The notes under the pieces are model-generated. The model was given only the letters and a program-made list of their open reading frames with translations, did no database searches and had not been told where the DNA came from. A program made the position numbers and the translations under genes. This document shows positions 36,418 to 47,659 of a stretch of DNA of 64,000 nucleotides, in pieces (the first letter of the stretch is position 1; each line of letters begins with the position of its first letter). Source of the stretch: Ancylostoma caninum (taxonomy: Eukaryota; Nematoda; Chromadorea; Rhabditida; Ancylostomatidae); assembly GCA_037903475.1 (NCBI GenBank), contig JBAJFG010000074.1:186001-250000 (forward strand), read 5' to 3'.

Positions 36418-36419
36418 AA
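34955..36419 (+). mobile_element. 5'-truncated CR1-like non-LTR retrotransposon
   Basis: Starts inside the reverse transcriptase, carries the rest of ORF2 and about 470 bp of 3' UTR, and ends in a TAAA repeat at 36382-36419. It is inserted into satellite sequence that continues on both sides. The first about 80 bp are unusual: a TTAG microsatellite and a 27-bp exact copy of sequence from 35765-35791 placed at 34994-35020. Confidence 0.8.
35039..35911 (+). pseudogene. truncated reverse transcriptase, C-terminal part
   Basis: 290 residues beginning at the catalytic motif (FADDIKLY), so everything upstream (endonuclease, RT fingers) is missing. The downstream part (LGIIYDNKLSFDKHIKEIV, LFKLYVLPILEHNSVIWSP, VQKTFTRIIC) aligns with the C-terminus of the element at 13.9-14.6 kb but is a different lineage. 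The frame is intact to a stop at 35911. The ATG given is just the first Met in the surviving frame. It cannot be functional alone. Confidence 0.85.
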
Positions 36420-36560
36420 CCCACCGTAACCTCACAGAAGCGGGGTTACGGTACAAAATGGACACGATATCCGTGTTCAGCCCCTCGAATAACCCGCTGT
36501 GCGAAGTTTCAACCAAAAATTTTTTTTGAAGGTTTTAGGGCCAGTGAAGTCGAATAGTGC
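36420..36560 (+). repeat. satellite-family fragment, right of nested retrotransposon
   Basis: ACCCACCGTAACC, GGGGTTACGGTACAAAATGG, ATATCCGTGTTCAGCCC and TTTTAGGGCCAGTGAAG match 1824-1965 in the same orientation. It is the other half of the repeat interrupted by the retrotransposon. Confidence 0.6.
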
Positions 36561-39500
36561 CGCGCCTTTTAGAATTGCGTTAAGTACGCCATAAAAAATG
36601 AATGCCAATAAAGATAAAATACAGAAAAATACCTAAAAATGTGAGAATGGCAAAAAAACAAAGAAGGTGAAGCGAATGACCAGCAGCGATCCGAAAAGTC
36701 GTTAAGAAAAAGGTTTACTTGCTAACACTTGAAAATACACTAGCTGCCGAGTTTCTACACAGAAAATCTTATCTGCTAAGCAGGTATCATAAGCGTCTGC
36801 TTGAGTTGCGAAATATTTCCTAATGGGTACATTTCAAAATCGAAACCGGTTTCGCACATATGTAGCACTTGAACCAATAGATTTCCACGCAAAGAAAACT
36901 CAATGTCATAATTTTCTTATTGCTTTGTAGTCGCTGCGGTGGGTGGTCACATCGAAAAAAAATGTACAAAAATAGAAATTGTCAGCACGCCAAGCCTGAA
37001 ATGTCGGTATTTCTTAAGTGACCAGTTTGACAGTAGCTACCTCTGAAGTTCGAACTGTTCATTTCGCAACTTCTAATTAATTATGGAGATCCAGTCTGTT
37101 AGTCCTTCTCGAAATGATAGATGGATTCCGTGACTGCAGAAATGCGGTGGGTTTTAGAACGATGGATACGGAGAGAGAATGCTCCAAGTGAGAGGGTCGA
37201 GTAGGTCCCGCCACGATTATGCGGCTGCGACGCTACGAAACCGCATGCGCAATCCGTCTATCTTTTTGACAAGAACTGCAGCTTAGGGAATGCTTCTGCG
37301 ATTTTGTCCGCGATTACGGCTGCGACGTGCTGTCGGCCGGCTGATTATCTGGATCGACCTGATTACGAAATTTTCCCCTGCCAGTTCTAACTTTTCATAT
37401 CAATGCACAAGATGAAAAGTTCAACCTTGTGCACAGGCAGTAACACCGTATTTCGTAGCTCACTGAGCTCGAAATCGGCATTGGTAAGTGGTTCAACATG
37501 CGATACACCCTGACCACTTAGTTGGTTGTCTTCAATATAATTATGAGCAAGCCACACTTTATTTTACGTCTGTAAGAGCACCAGCAAATCCCATTGTCAT
37601 TTAGTAAAATCTTCATCAGATGCATCCTGCGGCATCCTCCCAACGATAGTACCACCATTCAGCCTACTGTGCTGCACCCGTAACTCCAGACAAAGTCATA
37701 GATTTACACTAGAGGCTAGCAAACTATACACGCTCTCAATTCCACAGTCACATCCATGTTTTTTTTTACAAACTTCCAAGTTTTCGATGAAATGCGACTT
37801 CTATGTATAAAACTATAGGAAGGCCAAAAATTGTGTCAAAATTATCTGTGAGCAGTAACTTTGGAAGCCAATCGAACTGCTCAGTACAGTGTTTTAGTTC
37901 TCGGAAAAACTGCAGATGAGTTCTATGGATAGCCTGAGACTGTAAAATACTTCCGGTCTTTTTCTGAGCCACTTTCCGAAGGACTACTGGGCCTAATCGA
38001 TGCTGAAGAACTGCAGCACAGAGTGTAAAGAACACCTCGACCAGAATTCCTTCTGTTGCAATTCCTGTGGGTGCATCAGTACTCACGGTTCTTCTGGAAG
38101 GTTCTCTGAATAGAACTCTGTGATCAAGAGTGTCTTAATCCTCCTATATAAATCATCTTTTAGTCATAGTACGTCTGGTGCTTGCACTTGGTCAGCCACG
38201 CCCCGGTCAGGTTAGGTACTAGATGTCCCGCAACCAGTTAGGTATGCATATAAAACTGGATGTCATTACTGGGGTTTAACCGTGTACCATTAAATTGGCA
38301 CGTGCGGTTCTCATAGGTAGATAATGACGTCTGGATTCGTCTGGAAGAATAACTAAAAAATTATCGAAAAATGTAGAGAAAAAACTGGGGAAAATGTTTT
38401 GTGTTCAGATAGGATAATGAAGGGATTTAGTTTAAATTCTGAAAAAAAACCCCAACAATGATGGCGGAAATTCTGGACTTTCTGTAAGAAATAATTCTAA
38501 GGGATATCGAGAAAAAGTGCACTTGTCAAGAAAAATCGCTTCTGAACTCCACAGGGAACGAAAGACTCTGGATTTTGAAAATATAACAGGTGTCGGAGAA
38601 GGCATATACCATTGCCAAATATGTAGCGTGAGCAAATGGCTTTTAGCTACTGTTAAAGCCGAGCAGAAGCCGACGAACTGCGGGAAATACGCTCATACAG
38701 ATCGATTTCATTCAAGCCACAATTGATGGATGGCCGAATGCTGTGCCAATATCAATTCTGCCTGTGCAGATGTAGTGAATTAAAAACGAAACAAAGCCCT
38801 TCTCACAGAATTTGCATACTGAATCTGTGATGCGCGGGATGGGGAGCTTCTCATTTTTGAGAACAAACCAAACCAGTCTGGTGAACTGATTCAAAAAAAG
38901 ATATTTTTTGAGTAATTTTTCAGTTTTTCTTGTCTCGTTCGACTTTGCATACAAATACGAAGAACATGAGCAAAGCTAGCTAGCTACATAGGTATTAGTA
39001 CAAGTGTACGAATTACTCCCGTATTAATATCGACTAATTTATTTTGCGCAATCAAAATGCATCTTCACTGGACACAAATTCATCTAACGCAAAACTTACT
39101 GAACACAAGATTCGAAAAAGAAAACTCGGCAACGCGGAATGAAACATTGAAAACGACATGAAAATTTAGTTTCCTACCTAAACCGTGCTTGAATGAAAGG
39201 CGCATCTCAATCTCTTCTTGGGAGAAACTTGGTTACAAAAATGGAAACATATCATATTCTCTGCAAAATTTTAAAAAAAAACTTCCACGAGATCTTCAAA
39301 AAACATGGTCATGGAAACTGTTATGGACCTCATGGTTCATGATGACGCACGTCGCCGCTAGTAATATAGTGTTGTATATTCCAGCGGCTCATGAGGATCC
39401 GCATCTAATCTGATTCATCATGCTTGTACTATATTAATGCGAGAGCCAAGCTCTCGAGGGGAAGCAGCGAAAGGGAAGGAAAAACCTAGCGGGGCCAATG

Positions 39501-42046
39501 ATGGTTGGCCCCAGTAACCTGTGCCCTACATTATGGTAAGGAAAGGCAAGGAAAGGCTCAAGGAAAGGGAAGGAAATAGGGAAGATGAATTATAGTGAAA
39601 TATAAGTAGTATCTATAGTTTTGTCAGTAGCAGTGCTGCGTGGCTAATGATAGTTCTTGCTCTGAGCCCGTCCCATTTTGACCATGATGAGCTTACGCTG
39701 CTCTGCAAAATGTGGCTGACAACGGCACTTTGTTGGTCGAATACTGGAGGGATGAAGAGTCCAACTTTCAGTAAAATTGCAGAATTTGAAAAAAAAAGAA
39801 CTGCATGATCTTGGTTTTCTTCTTTCTCATTGAGGAACAGCACTAATTATCAAAACCCTGTAACTCTTTAGCATTTTACGAATCTTCACACATATGTATG
39901 AAATCCCAGAATCCCAGCAGAAACATTCAGATCGAACTCTACACAAGTCCAGCTCACTAAATGGTTATTGACTCGTGACTGGAGCATACAGTTCGTCTAG
40001 TAGCCCAAGGATGGACTATCCCGAACTTTCTAAAGGCTCTGTGCGGCTGGCCGTAAGCTCTTGCGCTGTCGATCAACAACTCATCTGGCGCTGAGTAGAT
40101 CGAGTACTTCTTGGCAGTGACCCTTCCAGCGGGAAGCCGGCAATATTCTATCGGGCAAGCCCTGGTCCTTCTTTATGGGGGACCCAAGCAAGCAATGGGC
40201 CACAATTTTGAGAGCGCACAGGCCTGAATACACATCTTCGAACATCAGGCAGGACTGGATACTCATTATGCAACAGGTTATCCGTCAACGGACCGGTCAG
40301 GAATGGCTGAGAAGAAGAAAAACCGAGAACGCCCTGTAAGGAGTATACTTGGGCCCAAATAAAAACCGAATAATTTTCTTATTTTAACTTACAATTTAGA
40401 AAACAATTTGAAGATCTATTTCTTCGAGGATGAGAAAGCCATAAAGCTCTTCTTCTCTTTCGTACAGCACTGTGTTGGACTTCGATGTTAGAAAATTCGA
40501 AAATTCCATTTATTCGAAATCGAATATTTTTGCTACCTAATATCGAATATTTGAATCATTACTGAATAAATGGAAATTTCCAATGTTTCAACATTAGAGA
40601 CCAATTAAGTGCTGTATGAGAGAGAAGAAGAGCTTTAGGCCTTCTATATTCCCGAATATCTGGATGTTGAAACTGTTTCCTGAATCGTTAATCAAAGTAA
40701 CAAAATTATTCGGTTTTTATTCCGTGCCAAGTATAGTAAGGAGCGTCGGCCAAGCCGGCAAAAATGTCTGGGAAGGAGGAAAATCAGGAAATAACTTATA
40801 AAAAATAACTACATGTCTAGAGTTGGCATTCTCGAATGTATATAGATGCAATGGAATTGACAAACAAGTAGATTCAAGCATTGGAATCAAATAAGTCGGG
40901 AAAGTCGGTCAGTAAACGTAACCTAGAGTTTTTTTTTTCAACACCTCATGGAGTGGGAAAGTGAAAATTCTCAGCTGAACAATCTCTGGTGTATTGGAGT
41001 CGTGGGAAAACGAGAAAATTCCATTCATCACTATGCAATTAGCCGCTGACACACCAATGCACCAGGTCTGCGATCAATATGCGATCGTTTTGTGCATGCA
41101 TATGTCCTCAGCACAATTGTACCGTAAGGCGTCCACCAATTAATTTACCAGAGAAATCCAAAGTAAACTCGGTAAACAATCGACTGCACGCTGGATCGCG
41201 TTATATAACCAGCAACTGGAACCCGAATTTACCCAGAGGATTACGACTGCATTGCAGGTGGTACAACAATGTACTCTGGGTAAAAACAACAGAGATTAGA
41301 TGATTACAAGCCGTTGAGTGCAAGTAGTCGAAACACATTCCTCTGCCGTCTGCATGAAGGAGAAATTTTCTGGACCCGGGAGCTTCCTTGAGATTTCCCA
41401 TGCTAAATGGTAACGTTGAATTACCCAGATCCACCCTTAACCTGGCACTCCTTCACTATTTAAGAACAAGAGACGTCTATACCCAGCTGATAGCTATGGG
41501 TATGAAGTTATTCTGCCAATGATGCATCCAGTTCCTGCAGTACTCCAGGAATTTCTGGAGTAATTTCTAAACTTGGGTAATAATTTAAATATGAATGATG
41601 AAAAAACAACATAAATAACATAAAATGATATACATGATATGAGTAATGAAGGATGGATAATAATGCGACATCCTGAATATATAATTGAGATTACCCTGGG
41701 TAAAAGCGTCCATGTTAACGATGGATAAATTCGAGGATCCGAACAAATTTACCCTGGGTAATCTCAGTGACGCGTGTGACCCAGGGGGTATGAAATTACC
41801 CACCTTTCTTCTGATGCACCTGGACCTTGGTAAGACGGGCCATAATAGAAAGTTTGGCAAACACCGACATTTTCAATTAAATTTAATTGGTCGCAGATGT
41901 TTCCGGGAATTTTTTTCATTACTGATCTTACGTTACTTGTTACTGCCTTTCCAACCTGATCTTTTTCGTTTTATTTCAATTATTTTCAGGTACAGCCTGG
42001 GGAAAAGACAATACAAACTGAAAAATTTCAAAATTCAAACATAAGT
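36561..42046. other. long gene-poor region
   Basis: No secure gene. It holds: a half-copy of the 3066-3221 palindrome at about 37195-37270 (GGTCCCGCCACGATTATGCG, CGCAATCCGTCTATCTTT); a coding-like minus stretch at 37766-38086 that I could not assign; a purine-rich GGAAAGG tract at 39536-39580; and several copies of a TTTACCCTGGGTAA repeat between 41200 and 41780 that also occurs near 3736. Confidence 0.4.
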
Positions 42047-42052
42047 TTTATT
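42047..42052 (-). terminator. polyadenylation signal of TYW1-like gene
   Basis: AATAAA on the minus strand, 171 nt past the stop of the gene at 42223-44946. Confidence 0.5.
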
Positions 42053-42222
42053 ATGTAAAAATTGCACTGAGAATTAACGTCAACAAATGGTCAAAAATTA
42101 AAAACAAGCAAAAAATGCCTGAAATCTCTTGGAGGACTTCTTCGAAGTGAAAAACTACATACAACAATAGCCATTTGCACATAAACCTATGTAAAATCTT
42201 AAAGTAGGTTAAAGGTCAAAGA

Positions 42223-44946
42223 TCAAAGGGTTTTCTTGTCGCGTGCCGTTTGCTCCTCGTCGATTTCTTCATCGGAAAACTCGCTTTCGCTGGAAATTTC
42301 CGATTCCTCAGCTCCAGGCAGATTTTTATCGATCGCTTGCAGGAGGCTGTTTGAGAGGCTTGTGTATCGTTGAGAAATTTCTGATTCTGAAAATCCCAAC
42401 AGTGAATCCTGTTCCAGAAATTGGACAGGGTTAGTTCACGAAGGGATGGAAATTTCTGGAAAACAAGAAAAATGCGAAAGTGGGAAAATAATGAGCTTGC
42501 TTACCAGGTTGTTCCGTGTCAAACAGTGCCACGTTCATAATTTGCTTCGACCCGAGGATTTTCATTCGTTTCAGGACCGTTCGAGAAGCCTTTAAATGGA
42601 CAAACATTTGAAAAATATCCTCTATTGGAATATTTTATTAAATTAATTGAAAAACTATAAAAAATCAAGATTTGAAAATTTTCCCGTGTTGGAGACGAAA
42701 AGTGGGCCAGTGTGAGATACGGAGCGCCTTGTGGGCGTCGAAATGCAGCTATGGTGCGCGGTGGCAGTGATGTTTTACACTTCAACGCTTGGAATGACAC
42801 AATGTGATTCAAGCATTTTGCTACTGAGCCAATCAACTATTGCTTATATAAATTCTTCGTTCAGAGGTGATTCTCAATCGTGTAGCAATGTTCTAAAGCA
42901 ATCGAATAATTCGAATATTCGAGCACTTGCAAACAAGTAATGGGTTCAATTAATTGGAAATTCGGTAGAATTCAAAAATACTGATGAAAATCCGAATTGA
43001 AATTGTAATTTTGGAATTAAAATTGAAAATCCAAGTGAGCGAAAAAAAACGGGAAAAAAACCAAGTTAAATTTGGGGCGAACTTTACATGGCTGATACTT
43101 GGGGCGAGTGCAGAAATGCTCAACCAAGGAGTGGGGGGGGGGCTGAAAAAAAAAACGGGGTCCCCGCCACTTTGGTTTCCAGAATGGAATATCAGAAATA
43201 CCAATTTCAAAATTAATTTATTAAAAATAGATGTCTAAAAATAATATCATGAACAAGCAGTTGAAATTGAATCAATGCAAAAATATTTATTTTCCGAAAT
43301 ATGTATTTTGTTCTTAAAAATATTCTATAGAATGTTTACGAAAAAGTCGTCATCGAGGTGGGAGGACGAACGCCCCAGCCTGTATCCACTAGTGGTGGTT
43401 ACCGCATCTCAATGTTAATACGGTGTAAGGCCTAGTAGAGTAATAATTCGTGTGCATCGAATATTCGAATTGTTCTCATTCGGTTCCGATCCAGCACTAG
43501 GGGTATTTGGTAGCTGTTTTTAAAGTTTCCTAGGTTAGCATTTAAGACAGCAACAGGTCTAATGCATCTATTACACTTAGGAGTCAACTGTAAGAAAACA
43601 AGATTTTCAATAAATAAGTGAATAGGTGCATGCATTAAGCACTTATGTATAGCTCCCTAAATCGTAGTTTTCATTGTAGGATATGGATGAAGGAGAAATA
43701 GAAGCGTACCCTGTTGAAATTTGCCTCTCCGTCTGAACTTGGCCCAAAGCCAACGACAGCAAACTTCACTGCTTCAAAGTTGGCCTTTTTCTTTTGTTTA
43801 GCATCCGCTGCTACATCCTCCAACCAATCCAGAAACCATTCGCATGGAGGCGGTGCTGACCCGGCTTTCATGGTTTCGACAACGAATATGCAGAACCCCT
43901 AAATTATGCCACATAGCACAATTTACAAAGTTATTATTCAGGCTATAGGTCACGCTATATGGTTTTTACCAGGGCAGTGGTTTAAAACAGGGAAATTTGT
44001 TAATTTAGGTGTCACAACTAATATGTAGCTCTCGACATGTGCACTTACTCCCAAAGATTGTAGGATGGGGTAGAACCTAAGAAGGTGGACAACTCCTCCC
44101 ACCCCCTCCCCAACCCCTTCTCCCAACACCTTACCTAGTAGGAAAGGGACATGCCCACACAAAATTAGTTCTATCCGTCAAATTATGAAACCAAATTATT
44201 TTTAATTTTTCGAAGACCATTGATGTACAATAAACAGTTATAGAAAACAAAACTAAACAATTTTACTCGGTCCACCAAAAAAAAACTGTAGAATTTTTCT
44301 GTGAGCAGAACCTTGGGGAGGGCGGAGCTTAGGCCGCACTTGGTCCGCACACATATTTGGACTTGTTTCACTGTGCTTCAGTGCTCCACATACCTTGAAG
44401 GCCGTGAAATCTTTCGTATTCAGCTTCTCAACAGCCCACAACTTGGGTGCGTTGACCAGCTCAGCCTTCAGTACAGACTCTAAATGGGCGAGAAACCGTT
44501 GTGCAGGACTGCCGTCAGTACACAACGAGACGACGGCCACCTCTGAACGGGCAGCTTCCTCAGCTACTCGTTCTTTTTCTTTTTTCTGAAAAAAAAACCA
44601 CTCCTTGATTTCTAGTTTCGAGTCATTAAAGTGATTGGGAAGCAAAAAACTCACCATAGCATAATTCATATATACATTATGTACTTTATGGTAGATCACA
44701 TATACAAGGCCGGGAAGGATAACGCCCAAGCTAGCCGTAAAATATAATAGGATTTCATCCTGGAACAACTTGTACATGTAAGGAAGGTGGACATGGAAAA
44801 AGTAAAAGAAAAGAAAAGGACAGGAAGAATGAGAAAGTTGATGGAGTAGATGGAAGGTCGATCCTCACATTTTCCAACAACTCCTCGTACCACTGTTTTG
44901 GCGGTTTTGGCTTCGTTTCAGGCCGAATTGGTGGATGGAAAGACAT
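42223..44946 (-). CDS. TYW1-like membrane-anchored flavodoxin-fold protein without radical-SAM domain
   Basis: Six exons in phase: 44946-44869, 44759-44655, 44585-44394, 43898-43710, 42589-42505, 42386-42223; 270 residues. Order: short N-terminus (MSFHPPIRPETKPKPPKQWY), membrane helix at about 29-47, charged linker (KKEKERVAEEAARSE), flavodoxin-like domain at about 75-215, acidic tail (SSESEFSDEEIDEEQ). The domain aligns with the flavodoxin half of TYW1, the wybutosine enzyme: CIFVVETM, CEWFLDWLEDVAADA, VKFAVVGFG, NFNRASRTVLKRMKILG. TYW1 also has an N-terminal anchor and an acidic linker. The FMN loops look lost: SQTGTA is replaced by LCTDGSPAQ, TYTDG by TMKAG, FGLGNS by FGPSSD. The gene stops where the radical-SAM half should begin. 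Function not known; ancestry is an inference. Confidence 0.75.
43110..43330. mobile_element. diverged relative of the hAT-type MITE at 32.4 kb
   Basis: A G run followed by a poly-A stretch and ACGGGGTCCCCGCCACTTTG, GGTTTCCAGAATGGAA parallels the internal sequence at 32385-32450 (AAGTGGGGTCTCCGCCGTTT, GGGGACCCAGACGG). Ends not resolved. It lies in intron 4 of the TYW1-like gene. Confidence 0.45.
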
Positions 44947-46644
44947 ATAGCGTTGTTCTGCAGAAAATTTTTCATTTTTTCATTGGAACAATGTTAATCG
45001 GGTTCCTTGTTTTGAAAAAAAAAAAATCAACTCAAACACTCACAATATCTTACATCACCGCACTGCACATCATGCAATTCATTGCCTGCGTAGCTCTTAC
45101 GAAGTATCGACTGGGCATCTTCAAATTATTGTGAGAAAAATCAGTGTAAGTTACCAAGCTAGGATTAATCCGTAAAGTCGAACCACTACAAGCTCGATTC
45201 TAGGAATAAAATACAATTCTGAAGGTCACCATTCCGTGAAATCACGTCAAAGCTGACCACAGCACCTTACTTCTTAAAAGGGCACATCAAAAAACCCTAG
45301 AAATATCCAGATCCGCTGGATTTGCAAAAAAAATGTGGGATGAGGGATCTCATAATAATCCACGGCATTCCTGGACAAGTTTCCTGCGTACTTATCAAAA
45401 AACGATTGTCGCACACACGCAATGAAAAGAAAATCACATACGCTGAGCGTCAACAGCGTTGCGTTTTTCACGGTCTCGAAAAGCACGCGACGCAACCGCG
45501 CCGCTCGCGCCAGAATTTTCTCCGCGACAACAAACTATGGCGTTTTCTTGACAGTATTACTTGGTGGTGAACATTAAATATGATGAACAATATTAAGTAA
45601 TATTAAAACAAATATTAAGAAAACCCTGATTTGCTACTGTGGCGACGATTCCACCGTGTACGACGCGGTCGCGCAGCGTGCTTTTCAAGGCCGTAAAAAA
45701 CGAATCTCCCATCGTTGGCTAGTGTACGTTGTTGAAAGTTTTTAAAATGTATAGTCTGTTCTCAACACGACTGTAGCTGAGTATCCGTGCGCATAATCTG
45801 CTTTTCTCTCATCCCTCTCAATTGCTGCACATTTTCCCGCGTTCTTTTTCTCCGTGCTGCCTTCCCACCTTTCATCCATGGTGAAACGCACTAGAGCAAC
45901 GGTCATTTCTAATTCGGTGGATGTCCTTCGTACTTTTTTGTTTGAACTTTTAATCCCACGAGTTGCCACTCGGCCTCAATTCGGGGCGTGCCACTCGTCC
46001 CTTCCAAGCACGCGAAAAACCCTCTTTCATCGACGCTTACTGTACGCATGGAATACCTTTTTCTGAAAATTTCCAGCTCTTCGCACTCTTCTCTAGCCGG
46101 GAAATCACATTATCTATAAGATGTCAGTTTTCCTTTGCATAGAAGTACCTTCTTCGTTTTCTTATTAGGTTGTCAGGTCAACTGAGGCAACCTGAGCCAA
46201 CCTCCGTAACGTACTCTCCACACAACTCTCAAAGGTTTAGGGCCGCATCATTTGTTTTTTTACCAAGGTAAAGGGAAAAATAACGCGTGTCGGAAGTATT
46301 TTAGACGCTGGTATCTCTATTTTCAATAGGTTAAACTTGAGTAAAATAAAGACATTCCATGAAACGATGAGGATATACTTGTAAAGGAAGGAGAGCGCTC
46401 TTCAATGACTACAAGCACATGGCCCATCACAAGAACGTTGAGGGCATACAAACAAACTATAAAAGCACGCAAACTTATTTGACGGCCTATCCTTCCTTGT
46501 TCCTCCAATGACAGCGGTGGGGCTCAACCCCAAGGGGCGAGGCTTAACTGCAGTGGGCGAATTGTCCCGATCATCCTTTCACAATCCAGAACCTAGACAG
46601 AATACCCACGCCCAAAAGACCCTTGAGCTAACTAGCGCTTTTTG
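44947..46644. other. gene-free region with one MITE
   Basis: A splice acceptor (TTCTGCAG) ends 11 nt before the TYW1-like ATG. Otherwise only the MITE at about 45450-45730 is recognised; no coding exon found. Confidence 0.45.
45450..45730. mobile_element. palindromic MITE, diverged family B relative
   Basis: Arms pair through CGTTTTTCACGGTCTCGAAA, AGCACGCGACGCAACCGCG on the left and CGCGGTCGCGCAGCGTGCTT, TTCAAGGCCGTAAAAAACG on the right. This GC-rich subterminal pattern resembles 10842-11110 and 31668-31937. The ends are worn and no target duplication was resolved. Confidence 0.6.
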
Positions 46645-46726
46645 GGTCAGGTGGCCGAGAGGTTGAGGCAATGGTTTGCTAATCCACTGGGGTTTTCCCG
46701 CGTGAGTTCAAATCTCATCCTGATAG
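46645..46726 (+). tRNA. tRNA-Ser(GCT)-like gene, probably degenerate or SINE-derived
   Basis: An 82-nt cloverleaf-like sequence. A box TGGCCGAGAGGTTGAGGC, anticodon GCT at 46678-46680 in loop TTGCTAA, a long serine-type variable arm (GGG-TTTT-CCC), and a B-box/T arm AGTTCAAATCT. Faults: the first acceptor pair (G-A) and two anticodon-stem pairs (A-C and T-T) do not match, and no T-run terminator follows. It is therefore likely a tRNA pseudogene or the head of a tRNA-derived SINE rather than a working tRNA. Confidence 0.6.
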
Positions 46727-47659
46727 CATGTTGTACGTCTGTACCGTACATGACACCCACAGGTAGAATGATTTTATTACCCAACCATAGTCCTTATATG
46801 GTCACTTCACTATCTCCTATCTTTTTATCGTTCCGTTCCCAATAAACATCGTCATCCAACATGAATCAACTCGGCTATCAACAAAACAAAAGCTCAAATA
46901 TTTGTGCAACCACAACACAACACTACACAACGTGCTTTATTCCACACTCCACAACAAACAACCAAATGACCAATCATGACAAGTACAGTACAATACGAAA
47001 GGTAAACACCCATGCAGTAGCATTAACAAAAACTGAAAGAACGTTCCGATACAGCCGGGATCTTGAGCCCAAATTCGAATTCTCACTAGAACTCTTCAAA
47101 GACGATATGTTTATACTAATCTTTGTTGACTAACAAGTAAAGACTATACATAGTTCTACCCGAACGATAAAGAATGATCTAGAAAGAGAGCAAATGTGAA
47201 CAGACAGAGACCATGTACAGTCGAGATAAACCTAAAGCTGTGACTTGCTACATCGTTTAACGTATTCTTCGTTGTCTAGGACTATGGAGATTCCTCATCA
47301 GGGTCATCATTAGCTACATATCTACATCTTCATACATATCTATCAAAATCTACAGTATTCTAGTAACCTAATAAGTGAAACGGTATGAATAAATAACAAA
47401 TCAGTGCCTACACATAGTGTCAGAGCAGTTCGACATGGTGAGATGGGCAGATTTCACTTCACATGGCACATTTTTATCGAAGAATATGCAAACTCTTCCA
47501 GAATCCAGAACTGCCATGCAAAATAAAACGATCTTCAACAAAAATACAATCAATTCAAAAAAAAAAGCCCTTATTCGGCCAAAACCCCAATACCCGACGG
47601 TTACGCGATCGAAGCTATCGCGGACAAGAAGGGAAATTATTATTACCCAGCACAAGAAT
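46727..47659. other. gene-free region
   Basis: No coding exon recognised. It is the 3' flank of the ADCK2-like gene and sequence following the tRNA-like feature. No perfect AATAAA was found close after the ADCK2 stop. Confidence 0.4.

Noticed and set aside
39420..39600. Purine-rich GGAAAGG tract as a regulatory element
   Set aside because: It is low-complexity sequence with no nearby gene start; nothing supports a function.
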